A DNA stretch of 22,848 bases from CAZUTK01 sp964623265 (lineage in GTDB: Bacteria > Electryoneota > B3-LCP), in the NCBI GenBank assembly GCA_964623265.1, contig CAZUTK010000049.1, positions 1 to 22,848 on the forward strand. Reading direction: 5' to 3'. The translations under genes were made by a program, and so were the position numbers. The notes beneath the pieces are model-generated. The model was not told the DNA's origin. It searched no databases and saw nothing but the letters and a program-made list of their open reading frames with translations. Shown piece by piece: positions 7,301 to 14,064 of the stretch. Each line of letters starts with the position of its first letter. Positions within the stretch are counted from its first letter, which is position 1.

Positions 7301-9295
7301 ATGCAACCGATGAGAATTCACTTCACCTATATCTTCTTCTGCTTCCTGATTCTGTCTGTCGGCTGCTCCCGCCAGCCGCAGGAAAAAGCCGTTACTTTTA
7401 CCGTCGGGGATATCGCCGAGCGCGTGGGCGATTGCGCGCTGATCCGAGCGGATGCATCCGAGTTCGAAAAGCTGGATTGGAACGCCCGCGTCGCCGCATA
7501 TTACCTGCACCGCGCCGTGATCGCGGGCAAGGACATTCCGCGCCGCCAACTGGAACTGCGCCAGGCGCAGGGTTTGCATTTTATGGCGAAGATCGGCGCC
7601 CACATCAGCTACGGGGCTCCGGATTATCTCGTCGAACCGTACTGGAACTACTTGAAAACCGTCTGGATCCACGGCGGGTTTTACGATCTGCGCACGGGGG
7701 AAAAGATACCGGCGGCGATCGGTCAGCGGGAGATCAGCCAGTTGATGTTCGTGGCGCTGTCCAATTCCGGCGGCACGCTGGGCGATCTGACGGAGATCAA
7801 CCTGCAAGCCGCCACGCTTCTCGACACGTTGATTTCTGCGGAACGATATCCGGCGCTGTTTCCAGCGGCAGGATCGGGCGTGGATGTCCTGCACGGCATC
7901 CCTCAGACTTTTTACGCGGATCTCACCGCTGCGGAAGCGGCGGGATTCGGCGGGCGCCACCCTCGAAATTCCAATTGGCTGAAAAAGGATGGGCGCATCG
8001 TGGAAACGGTGTATCGCACGGGCGACGAAGAGCTCGCGCCGGGACCATACGCCGCGGAACTGAAACAGGTCATTGAGAATCTTGAAAAAGCGAAGCCTTA
8101 TTTGCCCGCAAACCGGATCGAGACGGCGGATGAGATCATCCGCTATCTGCGCACCGGAGATCCGACGGCGCTGGACAGCGCCGCGGCGCGTCAGAGCATC
8201 AGTCGGGCGCCGGTGGACTTCGTTTTCGGGTTTATGGACACCCGCTTCGACCCACTACGGATCAAGGGACTCTGGACGGGAATGCTCATTCTGCTCGATT
8301 CCACGGCGCAGATCAAACTGGATCAACTGCACGCTGCGCTGCCGAATCTGCTGAGCTCCTTTCCCGGATCACCCCAGGCGCAGCGCACATTGCGGTACGT
8401 GACCGCCGGCCAGATTCTGACGGCGACGAGCCCGCTGTTCCCTCTCTGCCCGGACGGCTATCAGAATCCGCCGGACGAATCCGGCGGCAAAGCTGAAGGC
8501 GGACGCTGGATCTTCACGAACATCCTGCAGGCTCGAGCCATCGCCCGCGCGAAGGCAATCGAAGCTGCTTTCTGCCGGGATGAAGCGGAGAAGGAAGCGG
8601 CACAGCTCTACGCCATCAACGTGGCGTTCGTGCGCACGGCGCTGGAGCAGATTTTAGGGTTGCCGCCGACACCTCCGCTGGGGATGGAGAATCAAGGGCA
8701 AGCGAGCGAGGAAGACATTCTGCGCTGTGCTTACGATGATCTCGCCCTGCTCTGGCTTTTTCGAGACGAACGACTGCAAAAGATGCGGATCGTCCCGGAT
8801 TTCAGAGTCGCTGATGAAGCCTATCGTTCCTATGCGAGGCGCTTTCTGTATGAACCGGTGTTGAAGGAGATGGGCGAAGCGCGCCGCCGCGCCGCGATGT
8901 TGATCTGCAATTACCTGATCGAACGCGAAGCGCTGCAACTGGAGGAGAACGAGGGCGGCATCATCTGCCGACTGATGAATGCGCAGATGATGAGGGATGA
9001 AGTTTTCGAACTGGCGGGGAAACTGCAGACTCTGCAGCGAGCGGGCAGACCGGATGCGCTGCGCGACTTCATCCAGCGTTATGCGAAGGACCCCGATCCG
9101 GCGGTCGTCGAAAAAGCAGGCGGACGGCTACGGGAAACCAGAGCCTTTGCGAAAACCGCCTTCATCCTTCCGCTGATCCAGGCGGATTTCAACCCGATGG
9201 GGGGCATAGAAAAAGTCTATCTGAAGCAACTCGCCGATTTTGCGGATGAGATGTTGATCTATGAAGGGTTGCGAACTCCCGACAAGCGAAAATAG
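7301..9295 (+). CDS. Lipoprotein resembling dipeptidyl peptidase III (M49) with zinc site lost
   Basis: A 664-residue exported lipoprotein: hydrophobic N-terminus and lipobox LSVGC (Cys22). The body resembles DPP III along its length: an N-terminal helical region with ARVAAYYLHRAVIAGKDI, the strand/turn WIHGGFYDLRTGEKI (family: W..GIHHHYS..K..P), VDFVFGFMDTRFDPLRIKGLW (310s; family: NGF.E.Y.DPLG.KG.WE), and a C-terminal YA.K.DP..... segment. Where active members have HECLGH the sequence is EQILGL (449-454), and where the third ligand lies in EEARADL it is CAYDDL (476-481). So both zinc His, the catalytic Glu and the ligand Glu appear replaced. I infer a non-catalytic, perhaps peptide-binding, relative. 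ATG 7310 is an alternative start. It follows hypE by 30 nt in the same unit. The family call is by recognition, not search. Confidence 0.72.
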   Translation: MQPMRIHFTYIFFCFLILSVGCSRQPQEKAVTFTVGDIAERVGDCALIRADASEFEKLDWNARVAAYYLHRAVIAGKDIPRRQLELRQAQGLHFMAKIGAHISYGAPDYLVEPYWNYLKTVWIHGGFYDLRTGEKIPAAIGQREISQLMFVALSNSGGTLGDLTEINLQAATLLDTLISAERYPALFPAAGSGVDVLHGIPQTFYADLTAAEAAGFGGRHPRNSNWLKKDGRIVETVYRTGDEELAPGPYAAELKQVIENLEKAKPYLPANRIETADEIIRYLRTGDPTALDSAAARQSISRAPVDFVFGFMDTRFDPLRIKGLWTGMLILLDSTAQIKLDQLHAALPNLLSSFPGSPQAQRTLRYVTAGQILTATSPLFPLCPDGYQNPPDESGGKAEGGRWIFTNILQARAIARAKAIEAAFCRDEAEKEAAQLYAINVAFVRTALEQILGLPPTPPLGMENQGQASEEDILRCAYDDLALLWLFRDERLQKMRIVPDFRVADEAYRSYARRFLYEPVLKEMGEARRRAAMLICNYLIEREALQLEENEGGIICRLMNAQMMRDEVFELAGKLQTLQRAGRPDALRDFIQRYAKDPDPAVVEKAGGRLRETRAFAKTAFILPLIQADFNPMGGIEKVYLKQLADFADEMLIYEGLRTPDKRK

Positions 9296-9317
9296 AGATA
9301 AGAAAAGGGAAACCGCC

Positions 9318-9641
9318 ATGATCCTGACCACTACACCCAACATTGAAGGGCGCAAAGTGCGGTCTTATCTGGGAATTGTGACCGGTGAAGCCATCATGGG
9401 AGCGAACATATTCAAGGACGTTTTCGCTTCCATCCGCGACATCGTCGGGGGCCGGTCGGCGGCGTACGAACAGGAATTGATCCGGGCGAAAACGCTGGCT
9501 CTCGAAGAGATGACTCAGCGGGCTCAGGCACTGGGCGCCGACGCGATCCTCGGAATAGACCTGGATTACGAAGTGCTGGGACAGGGAAATTCGATGCTGA
9601 TGGTCTCCGCATCCGGCACAGCGGTGTCGCTCGAATCATAA
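9318..9641 (+). CDS. UPF0145 (YbjQ-like) protein
   Basis: A 107-residue cytoplasmic protein of the YbjQ/UPF0145 family, sometimes described as a putative heavy-metal-binding domain; the biochemical role is unknown. Typical features are the opening MILTTTPNIEGRKV, the central GEAIMGANIFKDVFASIRD with a following GGRSAAYE, and the C-terminal GADAILGIDLDYE. These three blocks are the conserved family core, and the length is normal. Start: ATG 9318 follows AAGGGA (9305-9310); an upstream in-frame ATG at 9261 overlaps the previous gene and lacks the family alignment. Homologues are often described as pentameric in available structures; I have not checked this. Gap to the upstream lipoprotein gene is 22 nt, to the next gene 9 nt, so it belongs to the hypE unit. 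Confidence 0.9.
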   Translation: MILTTTPNIEGRKVRSYLGIVTGEAIMGANIFKDVFASIRDIVGGRSAAYEQELIRAKTLALEEMTQRAQALGADAILGIDLDYEVLGQGNSMLMVSASGTAVSLES

Positions 9642-9650
9642 GGAATCACC

Positions 9651-10103
9651 GTGAAAGAGATCCGGGATTTAATCAAGCCCGAATACATTTTTTTGGAGCT
9701 GTCCGCGAAGGACAAATTCGACGTGATCCACAAGATCATCGCTCGAATGAGCGCTCTGCCGGAGATTCGGGATTTAAGGGAATTCGAAGAAGAGGTGGTG
9801 AGACGGGAGAAGGAGATCCCCACCGGACTGCAGATGGGCGCCGCTCTGCCCCATGCCCGGTCGCGAGTTGTAGATGACATCGTGATGGCGTTCGCCCGGC
9901 TGAAGCGAAGCGTGGACTTCGGCGCGGGGGATCGAGAACCGGCGCGTCTGATCTTTCTCTTCGGCGTGCCCACGGAGCAGATCAACGATTACCTAAAACT
10001 TGTGTCGAAGCTGTGCCGGATTTTGAAAGAGAGGTCTTTTCGCAAGAAGCTCCTTTCCGCCCGCACGCCGGATGAAGTGATCCAATTGTTGCAGGAAGTG
10101 TAG
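9651..10103 (+). CDS. PTS EIIA-type (PtsN-like) phosphoacceptor protein
   Basis: A cytoplasmic EIIA domain protein of the fructose/mannitol or nitrogen (PtsN) class, 150 residues. The phosphorylated histidine is clear at His68 in the motif TGLQMGAALPHAR, with the conserved GVPTE strand later (residues about 104-108). No EIIB or EIIC is fused, and none is adjacent, so a regulatory role is more likely than sugar transport; that is inference. Start: GTG 9651 preceded by AAGGAA (9640-9645), which overlaps the upstream stop. It is the last gene of the unit, with a hairpin terminator at 10130-10156. Confidence 0.9.
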   Translation: MKEIRDLIKPEYIFLELSAKDKFDVIHKIIARMSALPEIRDLREFEEEVVRREKEIPTGLQMGAALPHARSRVVDDIVMAFARLKRSVDFGAGDREPARLIFLFGVPTEQINDYLKLVSKLCRILKERSFRKKLLSARTPDEVIQLLQEV

Positions 10104-10129
10104 GCGCCCTGATTGGGGATTCAAACAGC

Positions 10130-10156
10130 AACGGCGACTTGAAGGTCGCCGTTTTC
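10130..10156 (+). terminator. Terminator of the hypE-EIIA unit
   Basis: Perfect 9-bp stem AACGGCGAC (10130-10138) / GTCGCCGTT (10145-10153) with 6-nt loop. The U-tract is short, but it ends the plus-strand unit just before the converging minus operon. Confidence 0.75.
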
Positions 10157-10171
10157 ACTCGATACCCACCG

Positions 10172-10579
10172 TTAATTATTCAAAGCGCCATCATCAATCC
10201 ACTGGCGGATCAGGGCGATCTGTTCGCCGGAAAGGGGCGATCCGCTCAGCGGCATCAGAGGAGAAATTGTCCCTTCGATCCGTTTGACCAGATAACTGTC
10301 ATCCGGATTTCCAGCGATGACGACGGGAGCGTTCGGACCGACCGCATCCATCAATCCGGCGTAGGAGGTCAGATCCAGATTCCCGAAGGAAGGCGAAGCC
10401 GGTGACGAGTGGCAGGCGACGCAATGAGCGTTGAAGATGGGTTGAATCTGCGTCGCGTAGCCTACGCCGTTGCCGCCGTTGCCGCCGCCGGGAGACGCCG
10501 GATCGCCCAGATCGGCGCAGCCGTTTATCCAAAGCAAAACAACGCAGAGGAGGATCACCTCAATAAAGCGCATTTTCAT
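10172..10579 (-). CDS. c-type cytochrome lipoprotein
   Basis: A 135-residue lipoprotein with one c-haem site. The lipobox LWINGC gives lipidated Cys21, followed by a Gly-rich linker (about 30-40). The haem motif CVACH is at 53-57, and Met109 in PLMPLSG is the likely distal ligand. The segment NLDLTSYAGLM between them resembles the short cytochrome domains of the planctomycete cytochrome c (PSCyt1) type. It probably carries electrons at the periplasmic face of a membrane. Its ATG overlaps the stop of the YceI-like gene as ATGA, so it is translationally coupled; an in-frame second ATG lies 6 nt further in. It is the last gene of a three-gene minus-strand operon. Confidence 0.88.
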   Translation of the reverse strand: MKMRFIEVILLCVVLLWINGCADLGDPASPGGGNGGNGVGYATQIQPIFNAHCVACHSSPASPSFGNLDLTSYAGLMDAVGPNAPVVIAGNPDDSYLVKRIEGTISPLMPLSGSPLSGEQIALIRQWIDDGALNN

Positions 10580-11166
10580 GGCGTTGCCCCCCAGAAATCC
10601 ACGGTGATATTCTGCACCTCGTCCAGCTTCATCACGAGAAACTGCGGACGGGGGATCTCATAATCGGAAAGCCTCACGGCAAAGGTTGCCTGGATCCGTA
10701 GCTTTTTCGCTGCATCAGTCTGCACCAGAGTCACCTGCGCCGGCACGGCGATGGTGCGGGTGACGCCGTGCAGGAAGAAGTCGCCGATGACCTGGAAACT
10801 GCGTGGGGCGCCGTTCTGCAATGCGCCCTCCAGCACCACGTTTCCGACGGCGAAGGTGATTTTGGGGAATTTGTCGGTGTGCAGGTGATTGTTGCGCATA
10901 TGCCCGTCGCGGATCTTGTTGCCGGTCTTCAAAGAAGCGGCGTCCACGACGATCAGCGCCGAGACTCCGTCCGCCAAATTCTGAGGATCCAGTGTGATCG
11001 TCCCTTCAACCTGGTCGGTGACGCCGGTGATCGTCTCCAGAGGCGCCTTCGATTCAAATTTGATTAGATTCCCCCCGCCTTTGCTGACCTTGAAAGTCAG
11101 CGGATCCGCATGCGCAGCGGTGGCCATGACGAAGAGAAGCAAGATCCATTTATTGAATTTTTTCAT
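10576..11166 (-). CDS. YceI-family periplasmic protein
   Basis: A 196-residue secreted protein of the YceI lipocalin-like family. A signal peptide (LLLFVMATAAHA) probably is cleaved before DPLTFKV. The family pattern is clear: the opening strand with F.V..GGG..I.F.S.A, GTITLDPQNL, RD.HMR..HL.TDKFP.ITF, a GDFFLHGVT block, and a late strand FAVRLSDYEI. YceI proteins bind isoprenoid-type lipids in other bacteria; the ligand here is unknown. Start: the frame is open to 11364, but ATG 11166 has the signal peptide and an AGAGGAGT SD, so the upstream part is not coding. Gap to the upstream barrel gene is 16 nt, and the stop overlaps the cytochrome start. Confidence 0.92.
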   Translation of the reverse strand: MKKFNKWILLLFVMATAAHADPLTFKVSKGGGNLIKFESKAPLETITGVTDQVEGTITLDPQNLADGVSALIVVDAASLKTGNKIRDGHMRNNHLHTDKFPKITFAVGNVVLEGALQNGAPRSFQVIGDFFLHGVTRTIAVPAQVTLVQTDAAKKLRIQATFAVRLSDYEIPRPQFLVMKLDEVQNITVDFWGATP

Positions 11167-11182
11167 GCGCACTCCTCTTTCG

Positions 11183-12235
11183 TTAGAAGAAGATATGGAG
11201 CTGAATCTCGGCTTCGTAGTAATCCGCATCTTCCCCGGGCTGGATGTCATGGAAACGGACGTTGGGGATGAGCTGGAGGAATCCCGTGGGCACGATCTCC
11301 GCGCCGACGACGTACATATTCTCTGAACCGGATTCGATATCCACATCCGGATCGTGAAAATCATGCTCGACCTTGATCGTCCATCCGCGGCTCAATAGAT
11401 ACGCTGCTTCGAGGAAAGAAGTTAGCTGTTGCTTCAGATAATCCCGATAGTCCACCTCTCCGGTCAGGATGAAGCGCCGGAATGCCAAGCCGCCGTAGCC
11501 TCCGACGATTTGATCCTTCTCGCCCGTGACTTCATTGTAGCGTCCCGTCGCACCCAGCCAGAGGTTGACGGCGCCGATCGGAAACCGCACGTCGGCACGC
11601 GCGGTAACCGCCTTGGCTTCGTTGTTGTCCTGAAAGCCGGTGGTGCCGTTGGTCGCCGCTATTTCGATGGTGAAACGCTGGGGGTGGAAGCCGATTTCCA
11701 CGCCGGTTTCCGCCCAATTGTAGTCCACACCCAGCCTTTCCCGCACGAAGGCCTTATGATCCGCGGGGTACATCCCCAGCGGCGGGCGGAAACGCCCCGC
11801 CTTCAAGTATCCGTTCCAGGAGAGAAAATGTCCCATACCATAGACCTCAAACCCGGAATATAATCCCTTCGAGAGGAAGAAAGTCCACTGCGGGGAGAGC
11901 TGGAAGATCAAATATAGGTCTCCCTGCATCTGCATAAAGGTATTTGTCCCGGGTTTGTCCGTTCCAAAAAACATCGAGCGGGCGTCGAACCCGATCTGCA
12001 CTTGATCGTTCAACAGAGGCTGAACGGCGCCCAGCTCGTCCATCGGCGTCTGCTTCATCGCCAGATCCGTGTAAGCGAAAAACTGCGCTCCGTAAAGGGA
12101 CCGCGCCGCGCCTCCGGCAGGATCCACATGGCAGAGCACGCAGGACTGGTTATATAACACCGAGTAGCGCGGCGTGCCGAACGCTGTGATCCCGCCGCCT
12201 AGCAGGATCATCGCCCCGATCAGTCTTTTCATCAT
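11183..12235 (-). CDS. Outer-membrane beta-barrel with N-terminal single c-haem motif
   Basis: A 350-residue exported protein. A short signal sequence (MMKRLIGAMILLGGGITAFG) is followed by CVLCH (Cys32, Cys35, His36) in SCVLCHVDPAGG, a c-haem site close to the N-terminus of the mature protein. The rest alternates aromatic and polar residues in about 16 beta-strand-like segments and ends ...EIQLHIFF with a terminal Phe, both typical of outer-membrane porins. I infer a barrel carrying a haem at its periplasmic end, which could help move electrons; function is not proven. It is first in the operon, followed by a YceI-like and a cytochrome lipoprotein gene. Its promoter is at 12299-12327. Confidence 0.82.
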   Translation of the reverse strand: MMKRLIGAMILLGGGITAFGTPRYSVLYNQSCVLCHVDPAGGAARSLYGAQFFAYTDLAMKQTPMDELGAVQPLLNDQVQIGFDARSMFFGTDKPGTNTFMQMQGDLYLIFQLSPQWTFFLSKGLYSGFEVYGMGHFLSWNGYLKAGRFRPPLGMYPADHKAFVRERLGVDYNWAETGVEIGFHPQRFTIEIAATNGTTGFQDNNEAKAVTARADVRFPIGAVNLWLGATGRYNEVTGEKDQIVGGYGGLAFRRFILTGEVDYRDYLKQQLTSFLEAAYLLSRGWTIKVEHDFHDPDVDIESGSENMYVVGAEIVPTGFLQLIPNVRFHDIQPGEDADYYEAEIQLHIFF

Positions 12236-12298
12236 GGGTAGCTCCGGATTGAAATCATATTTCGAAGAAATTTATGTGGATATGTTTAAGTTTTTCGT

Positions 12299-12327
12299 AT
12301 ATTACAAAAGGATATGCGGAAAAGCAA
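12299..12327 (-). promoter_or_regulatory. Promoter of the haem-barrel operon
   Basis: On the minus strand: TTGCTT (12327-12322), 17-nt spacer, TAATAT (12304-12299), about 64 nt before the barrel start. The plus strand reads TATATT at 12298-12303 here, so the -10 elements of divergent promoters could overlap. Confidence 0.55.
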
Positions 12328-12456
12328 TGAGAATGAAAGGGAATTCATTCATAATTTAAATTCCCGTCCTGCAGATGAAACTTGAAGGTGCTCAGAACGG
12401 TTTGACAGAGAAAGAGATTTTCCCACACTCGTTGCGATGAAAACCGCGAGGCAGAG

Positions 12457-13923
12457 ATGCGACTCTGGAAAGTTTTATTGATCGCAGGCGCCGTGACCTG
12501 CGGCGTTATCTGGGCTGGCGCCCAGGATAAGTACAAGAGCGGGCCGCCGCCCGAGACCGGCAATCCGAAATTCAAGACGGACTTGGAATTCGCCAATCTG
12601 CTGAAAAAGGACTGGATGAAATTGGAAGCGGCTCCGGGGTTCGTGCAGGACCGGACGCCCAAACCGGTTTCGATGCCCGTCGCGCAAAGAGCGCCGACGG
12701 GGGATCAAGAACTGCAGAAAGCCATTGAGGCGAGCAAGCCGCTTCCGAGCGTGCCGCCGCCGAAGCCGGTCGAACCGCCGCCTCCCAGTCCGCCGGTCCC
12801 ACAGGCGGTCCCCATCCCCCCCGCCGATCAAATCGAACTGAATTTTGTTTTCTTCGGAGCGCTGGTAAAAATGAACTACGATCGGAAGATGCGGATTCCG
12901 ATCGGCAATTCCGTGAACAACGCCACCATCGGCGCCTGGTGGGAGGGAACGAGCCTGCAGAACTACGACGCCTGCCTGCAGCAGGCTCAGGATACGCGGC
13001 GGCGGCTGAATCTGAACGATTGGGGTTACGCGCTCCTGCTGCACCGCACCGGTGATGCGCTGTATAACGGATCACCGAACGACGCGAACCTCTTCACCTG
13101 GTTTATGCTGGTTAAATCCGGCTACGACGCCCGAATCGGATACAACCACGATCAAGCCTTCCTGCTTCTCCCTTCAAGGAGCGTGCTGTACGGTGTCCCC
13201 CACTTCGCGGTGCAGAAGCAGGTCTATTACACGGCGACGTTCGGCGCCGGAGCGACTCCTTCCGGTTCGCTGTTCATCTACGATGGGAACTATCCGGAAG
13301 CCGACCGGCTGATGGATCTGACCGTCGTCAGCGCGCCCATTTTCGAGAAAAGAGATCTGGAACGCACGATTCGCTTCAGCTCGATGGGCAGGGAATATTC
13401 GGTGACGGTTCAGTACAACAAGCCGGTCGTGGATTACTACGACCAATATCCTCAGACGGATCTGAAGGTCTATTTCGCGTCCGCTCTGTCGCCGGAGGCG
13501 GATCTGTCGCTGGTGGCGGCGCTGAAACCTCTGGTGGAGGGGAAGACGGAAGCGGAAGCGGTGAATCTGCTCCTGCATTTTGTGCAGAGCTTCCCCTACA
13601 AAACGGATCAGGATCAGTTCGGCAGGGAGAAGTATTTCTTCCCGGAAGAGGCGCTGTATTACAGCTATTGCGATTGCGAGGATCGTTCGGTGCTCTTCGC
13701 CTACCTCGTGAAGCGTCTGACCGGACTGGACGTCGTAGGTCTGGATTATCCGGGGCATGTGGCGACTGCGGTCAGGTTCAGCTCCAGCCTCCCGGGCGAC
13801 GCGGTGACGGTGCAGAATCAAAAATACATCGTCTGCGATCCGACGTATCTGGGCGCGGATCTGGGGATGAGTCAGCCGGCGTATAAAGACGTCAAGCCGG
13901 TCGTCATCGAAATCGGCGTATGA
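12457..13923 (+). CDS. Exported transglutaminase-like cysteine protein
   Basis: A 488-residue exported protein: signal peptide (residues 1-22), a Pro-rich linker (about 96-123), a long middle part (about 125-345) without recognised domain, and a C-terminal transglutaminase-like domain (about 350-470). The catalytic triad is visible: Cys407 (CDCEDRSVLFAYL), His434 (YPGHVATAV) and Asp461 (VCDPTY). The arrangement resembles bacterial transglutaminase-like (papain-fold) proteases/peptidases. Substrate unknown. Start: ATG 12457 follows GAGG (12448-12451) by 5 nt. No strong plus-strand promoter was found; TTGACA at 12402-12407 lacks a -10 partner. The terminator is at 13950-13978. Confidence 0.82.
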   Translation: MRLWKVLLIAGAVTCGVIWAGAQDKYKSGPPPETGNPKFKTDLEFANLLKKDWMKLEAAPGFVQDRTPKPVSMPVAQRAPTGDQELQKAIEASKPLPSVPPPKPVEPPPPSPPVPQAVPIPPADQIELNFVFFGALVKMNYDRKMRIPIGNSVNNATIGAWWEGTSLQNYDACLQQAQDTRRRLNLNDWGYALLLHRTGDALYNGSPNDANLFTWFMLVKSGYDARIGYNHDQAFLLLPSRSVLYGVPHFAVQKQVYYTATFGAGATPSGSLFIYDGNYPEADRLMDLTVVSAPIFEKRDLERTIRFSSMGREYSVTVQYNKPVVDYYDQYPQTDLKVYFASALSPEADLSLVAALKPLVEGKTEAEAVNLLLHFVQSFPYKTDQDQFGREKYFFPEEALYYSYCDCEDRSVLFAYLVKRLTGLDVVGLDYPGHVATAVRFSSSLPGDAVTVQNQKYIVCDPTYLGADLGMSQPAYKDVKPVVIEIGV

Positions 13924-13949
13924 CGGTGAGGCGATTCCGATGTTTTGGC

Positions 13950-13978
13950 AAGAGGCGGGATGAAGACCGCCTCTTTTC
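13950..13978 (+). terminator. Terminator after the transglutaminase-like gene
   Basis: Perfect 9-bp stem AAGAGGCGG (13950-13958) / CCGCCTCTT (13967-13975), 8-nt loop, TT tail. Confidence 0.85.
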
Positions 13979-14009
13979 ATTATCATCGCCGGGACGCGAA
14001 AAAATTTCC

Positions 14010-14038
14010 TTGATTCCGCTAAAAATAATGATTACATT
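14010..14038 (+). promoter_or_regulatory. Promoter of the M6 protease gene
   Basis: TTGATT (14010-14015), 17-nt spacer, TACATT (14033-14038), followed about 20 nt later by the GAAGGAGAAC SD. Confidence 0.6.
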
Positions 14039-14064
14039 GTTACATTGATTCGAAGGAGAACAGG

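Noticed and set aside
12402..12407. TTGACA as promoter of the transglutaminase-like gene
   Set aside because: No acceptable -10 hexamer lies 16-18 nt downstream, so I left the promoter of that gene unassigned.
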